Positions 9,892 to 21,700 of a stretch of 64,000 nucleotides of DNA are shown in pieces. A model generated the notes under the pieces. That model had not been told where the DNA came from, did no database searches, and saw nothing but the letters and a program-made list of their open reading frames with translations. The DNA comes from Thozetella sp. PMI_491 (lineage: Eukaryota; Ascomycota; Sordariomycetes; Chaetosphaeriales; Chaetosphaeriaceae). Every line of letters starts with the position of its first letter. Positions within the stretch are counted from its first letter, which is position 1. The stretch is from the NCBI GenBank assembly GCA_021432635.1, contig MU270045.1, positions 1 to 64,000 on the forward strand, given 5' to 3'. The position numbers and the translations under genes were made by a program.

Positions 9892-12172
9892 ATGGCCAAG
9901 CTACCAAGCACTTCTCTGACTAACCCGGCACTTCTACAGAAGATAGATAAGCTCCGCGAACATAACATAGGGCAGCATGTACCTCTTCCACAGGTGAGAC
10001 AATCTCTTAGCACGTACACAGTCAGCCTCGACCAACACAAACAAGCTGGTGGTAGTAGGAGACCAGAGTTCAGGGAAATCATCCCTCCTCGAGAGCCTAA
10101 CTGGCATTCCTTTCCCTCGAAATGTAGAGCTCTGTACCCGCCATGCTACGCAGATCACCTCGCGTCGCGACAACCAGAACCGGGTTGAGATTCGCATCAT
10201 ACCTGGACCGCACGCTTCGGAGGAACACAAGCATTGCGTTGAGTCCTACGTTCACACGATGTCGTCCAGCAAAGATCTTCGATCTCGCTTCCTAGATGTT
10301 CTGAAAGAAGTTAGTCGCCATCTCACTGAAAGCCGAGGAAGACGATATTGACGAATACAATAGGCAAATACTAGCATGGGAATCCGTACGGATATGTCCT
10401 CCAAGTCTGGATCTGTCTTCAGCGAAGACGTACTGAAAATCGAAATATGCGGTCCTCAGGAAGATTATCTTACCGTTATCGATGTCCCCGGCATTTTCCG
10501 CAACCACACGGAAGGCGTCACGACCAAAGATGATATGCATCTAGTCAACAACCTGGTGAGACGATACATCAAAGACAAACGCACCATCATTCTGGCTGTT
10601 CTCCCTAGCAACATCGACGTTGCCACCCAAGAGATTATCGCGCTCGCCGAAGAGTACGACAAACTGGGAGAGCGCACCTTGGGGGTACTTACGAAACCCG
10701 ACCTAGTGACTGAGTACAGTGCCAAGGTTGCTGTATGCAACCTAGTTTCTGGAACACGAAGGCCATTGTCGCTTGGCTACTACCTTGTGCGAAATCGCGG
10801 CGCTGATGACCAAAACACAATTGAGCATGCCTCCCTAGAGCTTTTATTTCGGCAGGATCCGTGGGCTAGCTTGCCTGCTGAAAGAGTGGGAATCTCAGCA
10901 TTAAAAGAAGAACTAAGTCGGCTGCTAGCTCACATCACTCGTCGCGAGTTCCCCAGTCTCCGCAAAGAAATCAGCGAGAAGCTGGCAGATTGTCAAAGAG
11001 ATCTCGACAGGCTTGGGCCAGCACGGCCTAACGAGAAAGAACAGCGTGCTTATTTGAGCTCCATAGCCAGAAATTTTGCAGATCTCACACGAGGAGCGCT
11101 CAATGCGCAATACGCTCACCATCGATTCTTCGAGAAGCGCGAAACACGGCTGATTACCTGTCTGACTAATTTGACTGGCGAATTCAGAAATAGCTTCCAG
11201 CGATATGGGAAGCTTCACTACTTCGGAGAGATTGGATCCGAGAAATCAAACAAGCAGGAAGATGTCTCCGAATCCGAGTCTTTGACTCCCCCGCTCGAGT
11301 TTCATACACACCTTCGAGAAAGCCTGATGGCGTGCGGTATTGCCAAGATCGATAAATACCCAGAGCTTAGCAACATAGTCACCGAGCAGATCTACATCGA
11401 GGAAACCCAAGATGGAGTCATGGAATGGATCAAAGTGCTGTATCTCCAATCTCGAGGCATGGATCTGGGTGGCGTCAGTCCCGATCTTCTGTCATTTGCC
11501 TTTACAGAACAATCTCGTCAATGGAAGAATATGGCTAGAGCTTACATGGGCGAAGCCATACGACTTATCCACCAATTTATGGACATGGCCCTTCAGTCTG
11601 TCTGCGCTGATGACGAGATAGCCAAGGAAGTATGGAGCGCCGTCATTGAACCTGTTCTGGAAAGGTACAACGCAGGATTAGAGCAAGCTCTGCTTCTAGT
11701 GGACATCGAGCGATATCAACACCCGTATACGCTAAATAATGCGTTCAGCGAAGGAGTCCAGCGTGCTCGGGGGATGCGAATGAGAGAAATTTTGAGGTCC
11801 AAGGCTTGGTGGAGCCGAAACCGAGTTGACGAAGAGAGGATGGTGATCAATCTGGATGACGTTCTAGAGGCGACAAAAGCTAAAACCAACGAGGAATACT
11901 TGGAGGAGGAGATTCACGACAAGCTCGAATCATACTATTCTCACGCAGTGGATCGATTCATGGACAACATAGTCCGACAAGCAGTTGGCTATCATCTTCT
12001 GATTGGCCCCCTGAGTCCTTTGACTGTCTTCTCTCAGGAATGGGTAATCGATTTGGATATTGAAAGGCTGGGACTAATCGCTGGAGAGAAGGATAGTGCG
12101 AAAAAACGACGGCAGATGCTCGCACAAAAGCGGAAAGATCTGAAGAACGCGCTGGATATCCTCAAGGCATGA
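9892..12172 (+). CDS. Dynamin-like large GTPase (three exons)
   Basis: Large GTPase of the dynamin/Mx family that would remodel or tubulate membranes by self-assembly. Exons 9892-9993, 10046-10309 and 10364-12172 (introns 52 and 54 nt) give 724 residues. GTPase motifs: G1 GDQSSGKSS at 39-47, switch-type RHATQITSRR, G3 DVPG at 162-165, G4 TKPD at 232-235, then SLGYYLVRNRG. A helical middle/stalk region follows, and a GED-like C-terminal helix ends KDLKNALDILKA. No pleckstrin-homology domain, Pro-rich tail or transmembrane span is seen. Exon 2 to exon 3 was placed at GTTAGT...AATAG because it restores the conserved LKEA...MGIR join. Fungal Mx-like GTPases of this type are multicopy accessory genes of unclear role. 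The 43-bp minisatellite lies in its promoter. Confidence 0.9.
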
Positions 12173-14082
12173 TCGAAAAATGCGTGAAATAGGAGGCCTT
12201 TGATCGGCTCCGCCATGGCTGTTGATTGGTAGGTTGTTGTAATTTCGAGAAACTCACGCCTTCGATGAAGCTAATAGAAAGCTCGGGAACAAGCAGGACT
12301 GGATTTTTGGGTTTTTCATTCGATTTCGCCTCGTCGACTACGACCAAGAGAATGGCAGGATCGACCGCGTATGAGTCTGGGTAGGGATTTTAGCCTTCTG
12401 TCACAGAGGAACCATTTATGCGCAGAGGTCTCGTCAGGTGTGGGGTTCCATCCAGGCTCATAGACCCCCTTTCCTATGTAAAACGAGCTTTCTAAGCCCT
12501 AGTACTTTCCCGTCGCCTTGCCCTTTTTCACTTTCATTATCCTCGGGCGCATTAGCACCGCAGGCATTACAGCTGCTAGCCATTAGTCTCTTACGCTCCT
12601 TCCTAGTTTCACTGAGACATGGATTAACTTTCCGCGGGACCTAACCAGGTCACCACGCCTGATGAGCCCTCTGCGCGAAAGGTTCCTCTGTGAGCTACTT
12701 TCTCGGACCTGAGGTATTGCGTTTCTTGTAGGAGTTATATTCGCCTTGAACGGATATATAGTATTTAAACAAGACGCAGTTTGCAAGCAATGAATGCACG
12801 CTACTCCTACTGAAATCATCGAGTAGGCAATCTTATGCCGTGAGAAACATCTCTTAACATCCACACTTTTATGGACACAGCGCTCATTTTGCGTGATTTA
12901 AAGGTCTCTCTGTCATTTGCAAAAATGGCAACAAAAAGTTAATCGTTGATATGCCAAAGGGCTTGGCAGGCCTAGACCCGCAAAGCTTCCGTTTTTGGCC
13001 GAGTGTACCAGGAACGCTTTGGGGCCGACACACCAGTTCGGCCGTGTAGATCAAATGGCAAAGGAGTAATCAGCCACAACACTGGCCTCCTTGCAAAAGC
13101 TAAGGTATCTCGGCGCAAAGAGAGAAGCTTGGACAATTAGCGAAGCCTGAAGAAAGTCGAATGTGGCCTGATTAGGCGTCTGATGATAATTTGAATTCTT
13201 CGTACTAATATTTCTTTTTCCCGTGAGGAACGAAATGCGGCTCTGTAGAGTTAAAATTTAAACTATTGCAATTTATAATCTCAGCGATGCAGCTTTCCGT
13301 ATTAAGTTTAACAGCGCTTCATAAGCCTCTTCGCTGCTTTCGAGACTGTAAATTCCACCATACTTCTTTTTGATTTACCCCCTTCTCTTGAATTTCTATC
13401 CTTAGCCTTGTTGCAGAAGCTGGCTTAAGTTCTCCGGCTAACTTATCTCTTTTGCCAAAGCGGCGGTAAATCCCAGCCAAACCTGGGTGTTTAAACTGCA
13501 GAGCTCAACTCATTGCTGCTTCTACTGCTAGTATGAAGTCCGACAACAGCTTTCAATTGATGGCATTCCATAAAAGATCCGGGTTCTCCTTGATCGATTC
13601 ACAATACTGCACACAAATCTCCAATTTGAGACTAGCCCAAGTTTCGGATTTTTTGGTAACCGGAAATAAGATTCGTCATCTTTATCGGTGGCTTGCCGTG
13701 TTTGGCTGACTGCAGGTAAGCTAGCGGAAGTGAAAGCCAACACACTCACAGTGCTTTGCGGAGAACCCTTTTACCCTTTAACTTACCCGGTGCCCATGTA
13801 AGTTAAGCGATCGCGCATGGGTGGCTGTCGCTCCTCATAGCTAAAGCTTACTCATTCATCGCCACTTGTGTGGTCACCTGCATGTGCAACGTCTTCGGTG
13901 AAAAAGATTCTTCCTGCTCGTCCCTCTCGGGTTCTCTTCCCGTTCTAAGCCACCACTTACTTTGTCATGCAATACAGGTGCGAAGTTGGCCGTTTACAAC
14001 TTGATGATATCACTCAAGTGTGCTTGATCGACACGAATTGAAGACTTTCGGCCGACGTCCACGCACGGGTCACTTTTACACC
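12173..14082. other. Long intergenic stretch, no gene recognised
   Basis: About 1.9 kb without an open frame showing family features. AT-rich between 13200 and 13400. The short minus-strand frame at 13528-13749 has no recognisable motif. The right end must contain the bZIP gene promoter. Confidence 0.5.
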
Positions 14083-15793
14083 ATGGAGAATCCGAGAAGC
14101 GGCCAGTCTGGCAACTGCAATTATTATGCAAAGGAAGAAATTAGATCGCGCAAGCGCAAAGAGACAATTCAAGAGCGGAGGCGCCGCATCTTGGGCACGG
14201 CATCTGTTCGGTTCGCTAATACTGCAGATAAGGGTACGTGGTTTACATGCGCGGTACTCATTTAATGCTAAGACACAGGTGAAGATTCTTGCTCCGAAAC
14301 AGAGTACAGTAAGCGCAGGCGCCAAGTGCGCCGAGCCCAACGAGATCACCGCCAGCGGACACTGGATTACATCGAAGATCTTGAGACGGAGATAATTCGC
14401 TTAAGGGGGTCAAGGAAAAGTGCGAGGGAGGGAGACAGTAAAGAGTTGTGTTCACCATCCTTGACCGACAATGACGGTCTGAGTATCGGGAATATGAACG
14501 TGAGCGTTCTTGTACAGACCTTCCATGGTCAAATTGCTCCTGGAGTATGCGTCGCCAATGACACGACGGTTGCATCTCCCTGCCAACCACCAAGTGCATC
14601 CGAGCGAAACGTGTCTCGTAAGTACAATCTCGTGCGAGGCTCTGTATCTTGCTTCCAGCACACTGACAATATTTTCGGCCTCTAGGCTCATCTACAGCTA
14701 CCTCGATACCTTTACATTTAGAACTCGTCGAGCCTCTGACCAAGATGCTCTTCTATAACTGTTCGTGCCGCTCAACATGCATTCGGACCCTTTATCGTAT
14801 CTCTCTGACATCATTCAAGTCGCTGAAAACGTCGCACCCACTCTTGTCGTCTTTGACGGGCCGTCAAACGGATTCAGATCCCACATACTTCCTCTTGCAT
14901 GGGACAATAATATGGTTCGGTATGCCCTGATGGCTGCGTCAGCGAATCAGCTGCGATTTAAGCACCACCAACTTCTGCCTCAAGCCCTAACTTTTCAATC
15001 TTTGGCCATCGAGAAGCTCTCTGCAGTATCTAAGGCGGGTGATCCCAGTAACGATACGAGAGTAGCCGTTTTTGCTACAATCATCCTCCTGCTGATCACA
15101 GATATGATGAATGGTGGGCCCCAATTTCATCTTTTATTCAGCATGGTGAAGTCTTGGATAGATGCGACAAATTGTACGACTATTTCTCAGACCCAGCAAA
15201 CGCATCGCTCCGAAGTAGAGATATTCCTGCTTGGCCAGCTTGATATGTAAGTTGCAAGATATGGTGAATCATGGTGCATATGGTTGACGATTTCGGGTAG
15301 GGTACGCCGCTATGCGAAACCCCTGACGATCGAGCGCGTCGCCATACATGACCAGCATTACTTTCAAACTCTCACTGCTGCCACCGGCACCTTCAAAGAT
15401 AAGATGACCCAAATTTTCAAGTCACTAAGCGAGGCCGTCAAGCACGCCTGCTGTATTTATTACTATCACATTATGAATGATGCTCCACCTCCTGACGTTG
15501 AGGATCGTCTTAATGACTTAAAGGACATTACTCAACGCATACCGCCATATGCCCCCGGCGAAAACAGCCTAGCTTGGGTTTATTTTATTGCCGCTGCTGA
15601 GAGTTCTGTTTCTGCCAAGCGCATTTATTTTACAAAACGACTCATGGGAATCTTCGACAGGGGGAACTTTAGCGACGTAACCCCAGCGTTTGTCATGCTA
15701 CACCACACTTGGAATTGCAATGATTTTGGTGGAAGTTGGACCAAAATTCTTAGAGGCACAAGTTTCTTTCTAGCTACGGTGTCTTCTACTTGA
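14083..15793 (+). CDS. bZIP transcription factor with fungal-specific C-terminal domain (five exons)
   Basis: Nuclear regulator combining a bZIP DNA-binding region with a large C-terminal domain like that of Zn2Cys6 factors (Fungal_trans_2 type). Exons 14083-14233, 14279-14617, 14686-14760, 14820-15246, 15301-15793 give 494 residues. The basic region and first heptads are RRRQVRRAQRDHRQRTLDY followed by IEDLETEIIRLRG. The C-terminal domain starts at LFYNFAENVAPTLVVFDG and contains the HILPLAW, ALMAASA and AIEKL elements, ending in a WVYFIAAAES segment. The third intron (GTTCGT...CTGAC...TTCAAG, 59 nt) was needed to keep frame; without it a stop appears at 14756. The start is the first ATG, MENPRSG. 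It lies upstream of the SnoaL-like, MDR and glutathione-transferase genes, which it might control; that is inference. Confidence 0.83.
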
Positions 15794-16182
15794 CTCCAGG
15801 TTACAATGTTGTACAGATTTACAGGGTCACTCCATCGCCGCTTGGAGGCAGACGATCACTCCTGTTATCATGTTAGTCTCCCCTCGACATCTTACACATA
15901 TATACTAGGTATAAACTCCGAAGGTTCTGGGGTTTACCTTCCATTCATAATGAGCCAGTACTGGGAAGGTGACCGATCAAAATTCATACGGTTAGGCGGT
16001 CTCCGAGAGCGGCAAATTGATAAACACCCAGTTCCGTGGCCTATACACAAGCTTTACACTTCTAGGGACCATTATACGCGTTTGTCGCCATCCTTAGCCA
16101 GTTGACCCTCGACGGGTGACAGCACGACCATTTATGAAAAGTTCTAGGGTTCCTACTCGGAATTAAGCCACGGGCTAGTCTA
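15794..16182. other. Convergent 3' region
   Basis: Separates the ends of the bZIP and SnoaL-like genes. A plus-strand open frame at 15806-16105 lacks family features. Confidence 0.5.
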
Positions 16183-16748
16183 CTAATTACAGGCGCTCGC
16201 TCCGCTGAGTATCCCTAGCTGCTGGAGCGCAGTCAGTGCACCCTCCTCGGCCATTTCCTCGATGATCTTGCCGTCTCTGAGCGTGTAAATAGTCGTACCA
16301 GAGAATTGAATTGCCCTCCCCGTATTCGGGCCGGAAAGCCGGCCAAGGGGCAGGTCATCAAAGGCGGCACCTGTGTGCGTGCCGCCGCCAATCCAACGTA
16401 CTACCACATAGTCTTGCTCGGCTATCATAGGGATTGCTCCATACGGATGGATTGTAAAATCAGGGAAAGCCTGCTGTTGCACTATTAGTTATCCGCCGGG
16501 GCGTTTGGGGTTGGTCACGATGACCCGTAAGGTTGAAGAAAAAAGCTCGCCTTTCTAAAATCAACTATCATCTTCTTTACTTGAGCTTTTCCCTCTCTTC
16601 GACCATGTAGTGGGCAGTCGGACACAAAGTCGTCGGCGCAAAGTACATCTACCACATTCGTATTACCTTTGCCCCAGAACTCACTTGTGTACTCCGCCAC
16701 CACCTGTTTGTTTTTTTCCGGTACGGATTGCTCTCGGTCATGCGGCAT
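16183..16748 (-). CDS. SnoaL-like small protein (two exons)
   Basis: Member of the NTF2-fold SnoaL/ester-cyclase family: small enzymes acting on polyketides or aromatic substrates, or non-catalytic binding proteins. Exons 16748-16551 and 16470-16183 give 161 residues. The N-terminal half shows VVAEYTSEFWGKGN and DVLCADDFVSD; the join produces MIVDFRKAFPDFTI, the family's hallmark, then VVVRWIGGGTHTGAAF and a strand TIYTLRDGKIIEEMAEEG. To obtain that join the 80-nt intron must start with GC (AAG|GCGAGC) and end in CAG, with a perfect branch sequence AACTAAT; no GT donor keeps frame. It is therefore either a GC-AG intron or a mutated donor. Transcribed towards the bZIP gene. Confidence 0.75.
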
Positions 16749-17134
16749 GATGGTCGAGTTATTCTGCTAGGGTTCAATTAAAGTTCTGGCGGTGTTGCGG
16801 CTGCTTGATTCTTTACCCTGTAAGAGAGGCGGCGTAGATAACTGTGCGCCGAAGCCGAGCGGGGAAATGTGCCTCAGTAGAATTTAATCTTGCCAACTCA
16901 GGTCACATGATTCAAGGGGTCACCACACACCATTGCTCAAAAATGTGCCAAATTTCTGACCCTATTCCGACTTGATGAGTCGCCATGATCATGTTGTCCA
17001 GTTGGGAGCTACCTGGCTATCAGGATGGAGCATTCGTAGACGAAATTAGATAACAATTAGCCACACTGAGCTCGACAACACGAACTCGCAACTTTGCCAG
17101 ATTGTCAGCCTTGGAGGAGGCCAGCCGGGAAAAC
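16749..17134. other. Intergenic between SnoaL-like and MDR genes
   Basis: Holds the SnoaL-like promoter and the MDR 3' end, both genes being on the minus strand. No other feature seen. Confidence 0.5.
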
Positions 17135-18136
17135 CTATACGTTGGGCCCCTTCAGCACAATCTTCCCATGGGCGTGACCGGTCTCGCCCTTCTTGAAGGC
17201 ACTAACTACATCGTCGAACTCAAAAACGGAGTCGACGACCGCCTTCAGCTTGCCCTCGTCGATCAAGTCGGCAACCTTTGCTAACTGCTTCGCATTCATG
17301 TCAACAATGAAGAAGACCACCTTCCGGCCGTCCTCCTCGGTGACGACACCTTGCCGTAATCTGTCTCTGTCGGTCTCCTTGCTGACGTCACCGGCTTTTG
17401 TGTTCACGATAGTAACAAGTGTGCCGTCTTTGCTGAGCGTCTTTAGGGCCTGCAGCGTCGTGTCGCCACCTACTGCATCAAAGACGACGTCGACATTATC
17501 CAGAGCGGAGTCTAGATTGACTTCCTTGTAGTTCAGGATCTGGTCCACTCCAAACGACTTGAGGAGCTCGAAACTTTGTTCGGACGACGCGGTGCCGATG
17601 ACTCGAGCCCCGGCCATCTTGCCCATCTGAACGGCCCAGATAGCAGTCGGACCAGCCGCTCCGGTGACTAGCAGGGTCTGGCCAGCGGAGAGCTTTGCGT
17701 GGTCGAACAAGCCCTGCCACGCGGTGAGGGCTGAAAGTGGCACCGATGCGGCGTCGGTGAGGCTTAGACTTAAGGGCTTGGGGACCATTTTGGAGAAGTG
17801 GGCCTTCGCATAGCCGGCCATGCCACCGTCAGTGCTTCGCTGGGTAGAGAAGGCTTTGGTCACGAAGACCATGACTTCGGTGCCGACTTGGAGGCCGCTG
17901 TCACGTGGTACCTTCGATCCCATCTTCGCTATAACGCCAGAGTAATCTTCTCCGGGGATGGGGGTTTTGTATGTCCCGTCCTCCTTCTCGTAGATTGGCC
18001 AATAGAGCTCCATCCAGATGACGCCAGAAGCGTGTACTTTGACGAGAATTTCGTCATCATCGATCTCTGGTATGTCTTCTTGGGCGATCCTGAGTTTCTC
18101 AGGGCCGCCGGGCGGGTAATGGCGCACAGCTTGCAT
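17135..18136 (-). CDS. Zinc-independent MDR oxidoreductase (quinone-reductase-like)
   Basis: Medium-chain reductase of the NADPH:quinone-oxidoreductase/enoyl-reductase branch, 333 residues, single exon. The N-terminal GroES-like half begins MQAVRHYPPGGPEKLRI and contains VKVHASGVIWMELYWP and PIPGEDYSGV; the Rossmann half has LVTGAAGPTAIWAVQMGKMAGARVIGTAS-type nucleotide binding (the usual GG pair is replaced by GP), DVVFDAVGG and a C-terminal HAHGKIVLK. No structural or catalytic zinc cysteines are seen. The open frame extends upstream to 18241, but its first codon is GTG; the first ATG is at 18136. Probably reduces quinones or activated alkenes with NADPH in the cytosol. Divergent from the glutathione-transferase gene, so the two may share a promoter region. 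Confidence 0.9.
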   Translation of the reverse strand: MQAVRHYPPGGPEKLRIAQEDIPEIDDDEILVKVHASGVIWMELYWPIYEKEDGTYKTPIPGEDYSGVIAKMGSKVPRDSGLQVGTEVMVFVTKAFSTQRSTDGGMAGYAKAHFSKMVPKPLSLSLTDAASVPLSALTAWQGLFDHAKLSAGQTLLVTGAAGPTAIWAVQMGKMAGARVIGTASSEQSFELLKSFGVDQILNYKEVNLDSALDNVDVVFDAVGGDTTLQALKTLSKDGTLVTIVNTKAGDVSKETDRDRLRQGVVTEEDGRKVVFFIVDMNAKQLAKVADLIDEGKLKAVVDSVFEFDDVVSAFKKGETGHAHGKIVLKGPNV

Positions 18137-18719
18137 GGTCGAGATATAGCGAGAGATTTTGGTCTGAGGCACGAAAGGCTTATGCGGCTGGGTTGGAAGG
18201 AAAGCTCGAAGGCCAGATGTTGTTTCTGTTGATAGTGGCACATCAAGTCTCCTCTGAGTTGTCTTTGGATTTTTATGCTCTCCTGGGTCCGGAGATGTCG
18301 GATTGCAATCTCGTAAACGGATAGAAGATTCCTCATCTTGGTCAGTCGCTTGTGTCTTTAGCCGATGTTATCGACTTCTATCCCAGAAGGGCATGCAGGC
18401 AAGCTTTTTTGAAGTTATAGCGCATGCATTAATGAGGTTTCGGCGAGAGATACATTACCTTAAAACCTGGACTTGATATGGAATCGCGGGAAGATCGGCT
18501 ATGTCCGGTGTTACTCATGTGCTAATCTTTTGACCAAATCGGGTCTAGTGCCACAAACGTAAAAATAAGATGTCGCCAATTTTGCCTCTAACTATGCCCA
18601 AAGCGGGTAAAAGTTTGCCCACTCTCCAACTGCTCAAAGCCATGCATTTAATATATTCCTAGGCGTCCCCCTTCCATGGCGGTCCTGCTGTTTCCGAATC
18701 TTTCATTCCCAGGAAAACA
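18137..18719. promoter_or_regulatory. Divergent promoter region, MDR and GST genes
   Basis: 583 bp between the start codons of two oppositely transcribed detoxification-type genes. No element is distinctive enough to name. Shared control is inferred from geometry only. Confidence 0.4.
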
Positions 18720-19791
18720 ATGCAATTTATTACCGCAACTAATAGTCTCATTCGCAATCGATTACAATTTGTTCCTCGCACAATTGCTCTTGGTCAGAGA
18801 ACGCTTTTCTCCGTGCAACCAAGTGTCGAAGACGTTACCATGGGTATTAAGACTGATATTACGCTTTACACTGCATCAACCCCAAATGGAATTAAGGTTC
18901 CGATCCTACTTGAGGAGCTTGGGATTGACTACAAGGTGAGGAAGTGCTAGTCCGGATAACTTGTAGTTAGCGATAGAGCATCAAGAAGCTTACGAATATG
19001 TATTTCCTCGGCTAGTTATACCACATCCAAATACGGGAGAATGAGCAGAAACAGCCATGGTTCCTGGAGATCAACCCCAACGGCCGGATCCCGGCCATCA
19101 CGGATATAGGGGCTGACGGGGAGCGGATCCGTGTCTTTGAAAGCGGAGCCATCCTTGAGTATCTCGTCGACCGCTATGACAAGGACAACAAGGTCTCGTA
19201 TCCAAAGGAAGCCAGGGAATACTGGGAGGTAAAGAGTTGGGTTCGTCCATAAAGCTCCTAGAACCATATTCTTTGACCTCGAAATTATTAACGCTGTTGT
19301 ATAGCTTATGTGGCAGATTGGTGGATTAGGGCCCATGCAAGGACAGCTGGAGCATTTTAGAAGTTGGTTACCAAATAGTGCAATCACCCGACTGACCAGT
19401 CGCTGACCGGATGCTTGCAGATTACGCTGCAACAAAGATAGAATACAGTATCAACCGCTACGACAACGAGACTCGTCGTCTCTATCGCACCATGGAGGCC
19501 CGCCTTGCAACATCTCCTCATGGGTTCCTCGTTGGTGACCGCCTTACTATTGCTGATATAGCTTGTTGGGGCTGGGTTGCTAATCACGGTAGGACACTGC
19601 CTTGTTATCTACGTCATTTAGCAGGGTTATCTGGTTAACTAATCGTAATAATGCATTTGTTACTAGACTCGGACGGCGTCTCTCTCGACGAGTTTCCTTA
19701 CCTAGAACAGTGGCTGAACAGGCTCCTTGAGCGCCCAGGCTTCGAGAAAGGTCGTCACGTGCCCAGCCGTCACACTGCCTTCGATAAGTAA
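18720..19791 (+). CDS. Ure2-like glutathione S-transferase with N-terminal extension (five exons)
   Basis: Glutathione transferase of the fungal Ure2-like class, conjugating glutathione to electrophiles or reducing glutathionylated substrates. Exons 18720-18935, 19016-19228, 19305-19362, 19421-19588, 19667-19791 give 259 residues. Thioredoxin-fold landmarks: LYTASTPNGIKVPILLEELG, NPNGRIPAI (cis-Pro) and FESGAILEYL (glutathione-binding ES). The alpha domain has IEYSINRYDNETRRLY and a DRLTIADIACWGW N-capping region, ending in EQWLNRLLERPG. The first 40 residues (MQFITATNSLIRNRLQFVPR..., rich in Arg/Ser/Thr, no acidic residues until about 36) are not part of the fold and resemble a mitochondrial presequence; the alternative start is the Met at 41 (MGIKTDI). 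Located between the MDR and cupin genes. Confidence 0.9.
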
Positions 19792-20540
19792 TGGCCAGCG
19801 AACAGATGCGGTCAATCAAGACGGTAGCATCATGGAACTTGGTCTGAAATGTTAGACTCTCAAAGAGGGGATGCACAAAAGGAAGATGAGGAACCTGTAA
19901 TGAGAGCCACTCTGGCCTGACGGTAACTTGTGAGAGTGCGTTGCGTAGCTCCAGATAGATAGGGTAGTTCTTTCAGTGAAAGGAAAGTCTTTAGCAAACA
20001 CATGACAAGATATAAGAAGCTAATGCTAGCGAAACGGTATATTTGTATTACGGCTGGACCCAGGTTCGTATATCTCCATCTTATTCCATATATTCACAGT
20101 ACTTCCTCTTTCCTTGCTACTAGATTACTGGATTTGCTGCGGTGTCACTGATTAAACGACGAGAAAGCGATATAGTTCCGCAATTAGCTGCGAATGTTCA
20201 ATGAGCATAGACATGAACTTTATACTAGAAGGTGTAAAACATTGGTTACTTGATTCGGGCGCTTTCATCAGGTCTCTGCTGCGTTTCAGAATCTTGTCCA
20301 ATTTGGATCCTCGCCTGCGTAATTCCCAATACTTGCTTTACTATAGCGTACAACAGAGACCCTTCGGTTCTTTCCTGCGAGGCCAAGAAAATGGCGCTAA
20401 ATGAATTCCCATGATAATTTACGTGTAAGTAAGAGGTGCCAAAACCCCTTGTCCAGTTCATTGGCCACGGGATAGAAGGCATCCAAAGAGATCTGAATTA
20501 TGTTCATCATTTGTCTACGCAATTGTGTCTCGCGCTGGAA
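19792..20540. other. Convergent 3' region, no gene recognised
   Basis: 749 bp between the ends of the glutathione-transferase and cupin genes. Short frames only, without recognisable domains. Confidence 0.5.
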
Positions 20541-20981
20541 CTAGTGCGGAATATCTCTATACTCCTCATCATATTCCACCAATGCAACGATCCCTCCTTT
20601 CTCCACAACATCGGTGTCCACAACGAACGTCGCTAACAGCTTAGCAGATTCCGTAAGGCTATTGTTGTCGCTGACCTTGTGATGGCAGCCTGGGGCCTCG
20701 AACCAACTTTCGCCTTGTTCAAACACCCGAGTTGGCTCGTTATTCATCTTACACAGCACAGCCCCTTCGACCACGAATGCAGATACGGAAGCCCCAGCAT
20801 GACGGTGTGGAGGCGTGGAGCTATATGGCGGGTAGGTGACCAGGAGGCCGACGCAAGATTTTCCAGGACAATTTGGTAGCTTATTTCGGTATGCAAGCTC
20901 CACGGACGGAAGCGGTCGACTACCAGCATTTATCAGCTAGGTACTTCTTTTCAAATCAAGCTTCGACCTAGAGAATCCCAT
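20541..20981 (-). CDS. Cupin-domain protein, 5' exon tentative
   Basis: Small single-domain cupin of the RmlC-like fold. The well-supported exon (about 20919-20541) shows VTYPPYSSTPPHRHAGASV (metal-binding HxH...), VVEGAVL, a second motif GESWFEAPGCHHKVSDN and a C-terminal TFVVDTDVV. No ATG exists in that exon. Splicing from an ATG at 20981 over a 48-nt intron (20967-20920, donor GTCGAA, acceptor GGTAG) gives MGFSSRPLPSVELAYRNKLP and 130 residues in frame, the usual size, but the donor is weak. The reaction is unknown; relatives lie beside aromatic and polyketide oxidation genes. Family is confident, start is not. Confidence 0.7.
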
Positions 20982-21700
20982 GCTCGTGCCTCGTTTCTAA
21001 TTGATCATGCTAGTAGCTGATTTCATACCTTCGGTCATATTTAGGAGGGTCTGGTACGGTCTTGTCATGTCCCATTTTGTGGACTGAGTGAAGAATTGGA
21101 CTAAAGCACAGCCGAAAGTTGCAGTAATGTACGGATGGTATTTGGGAGCAATGTTGCAGGAGAGGTTTTGCTGAATATATTTTGGGCTATAAATACCTTT
21201 CAAAGGCGGGGCTAGGTTCATTCAGTGGCTTTGGCTCCCCAGCAGCTCCGTAGTGAACCTATGGCGCATGATGGTAGGCTCTATTGCCACCCCCCTGCGA
21301 CCTTCCTTGGATAATACCTCAAGTGAGAATGTTGTTTGAAGTATGTGACCAGGATATCACCCTGCTCACCAGCATCGGTCGTTGTAGACTTCGTGTGTGT
21401 GCTCCACAGCTCCTGCAGTCAAAATACAAGTAGCAATGGCAGCTCGGAGAAATACACCTCGAATGCACAGCATTTGTGATGCTTCCGAATCAATTTACTA
21501 CTCTCGGCACTTAACCGCTAAGGTCGCCACAAACAATGATAGACTGAGTTAGGTAAGGCCCTGTGTGGATTAGTGGACTAGGGGCGGCAGAGGAGTCCGA
21601 AGTGGTATTTTTACGGCCATTTTGACACATGCTATGTACGGCAGATGCTCACTTCCGCCCCGCGGACAGGGGAGTGATCTCTCTGACCAATCGGCCGCAA
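20982..21700. other. Intergenic, no gene recognised
   Basis: Upstream of the cupin gene. Open frames are short and unremarkable. It ends at the LTR-like element. Confidence 0.45.

Noticed and set aside
14686-14930. Apparent frameshift with a stop at 14756 in the bZIP gene
   Set aside because: A 59-nt intron (14761-14819, GTTCGT, CTGAC branch, TTCAAG) restores the frame and the conserved LFYNFAENVAPT join, so the gene reads as intact.
17135-18241. Longer MDR form beginning at 18241
   Set aside because: The first codon there is GTG and the extra 35 residues lack family resemblance; the ATG at 18136 opens the GroES-like domain directly.
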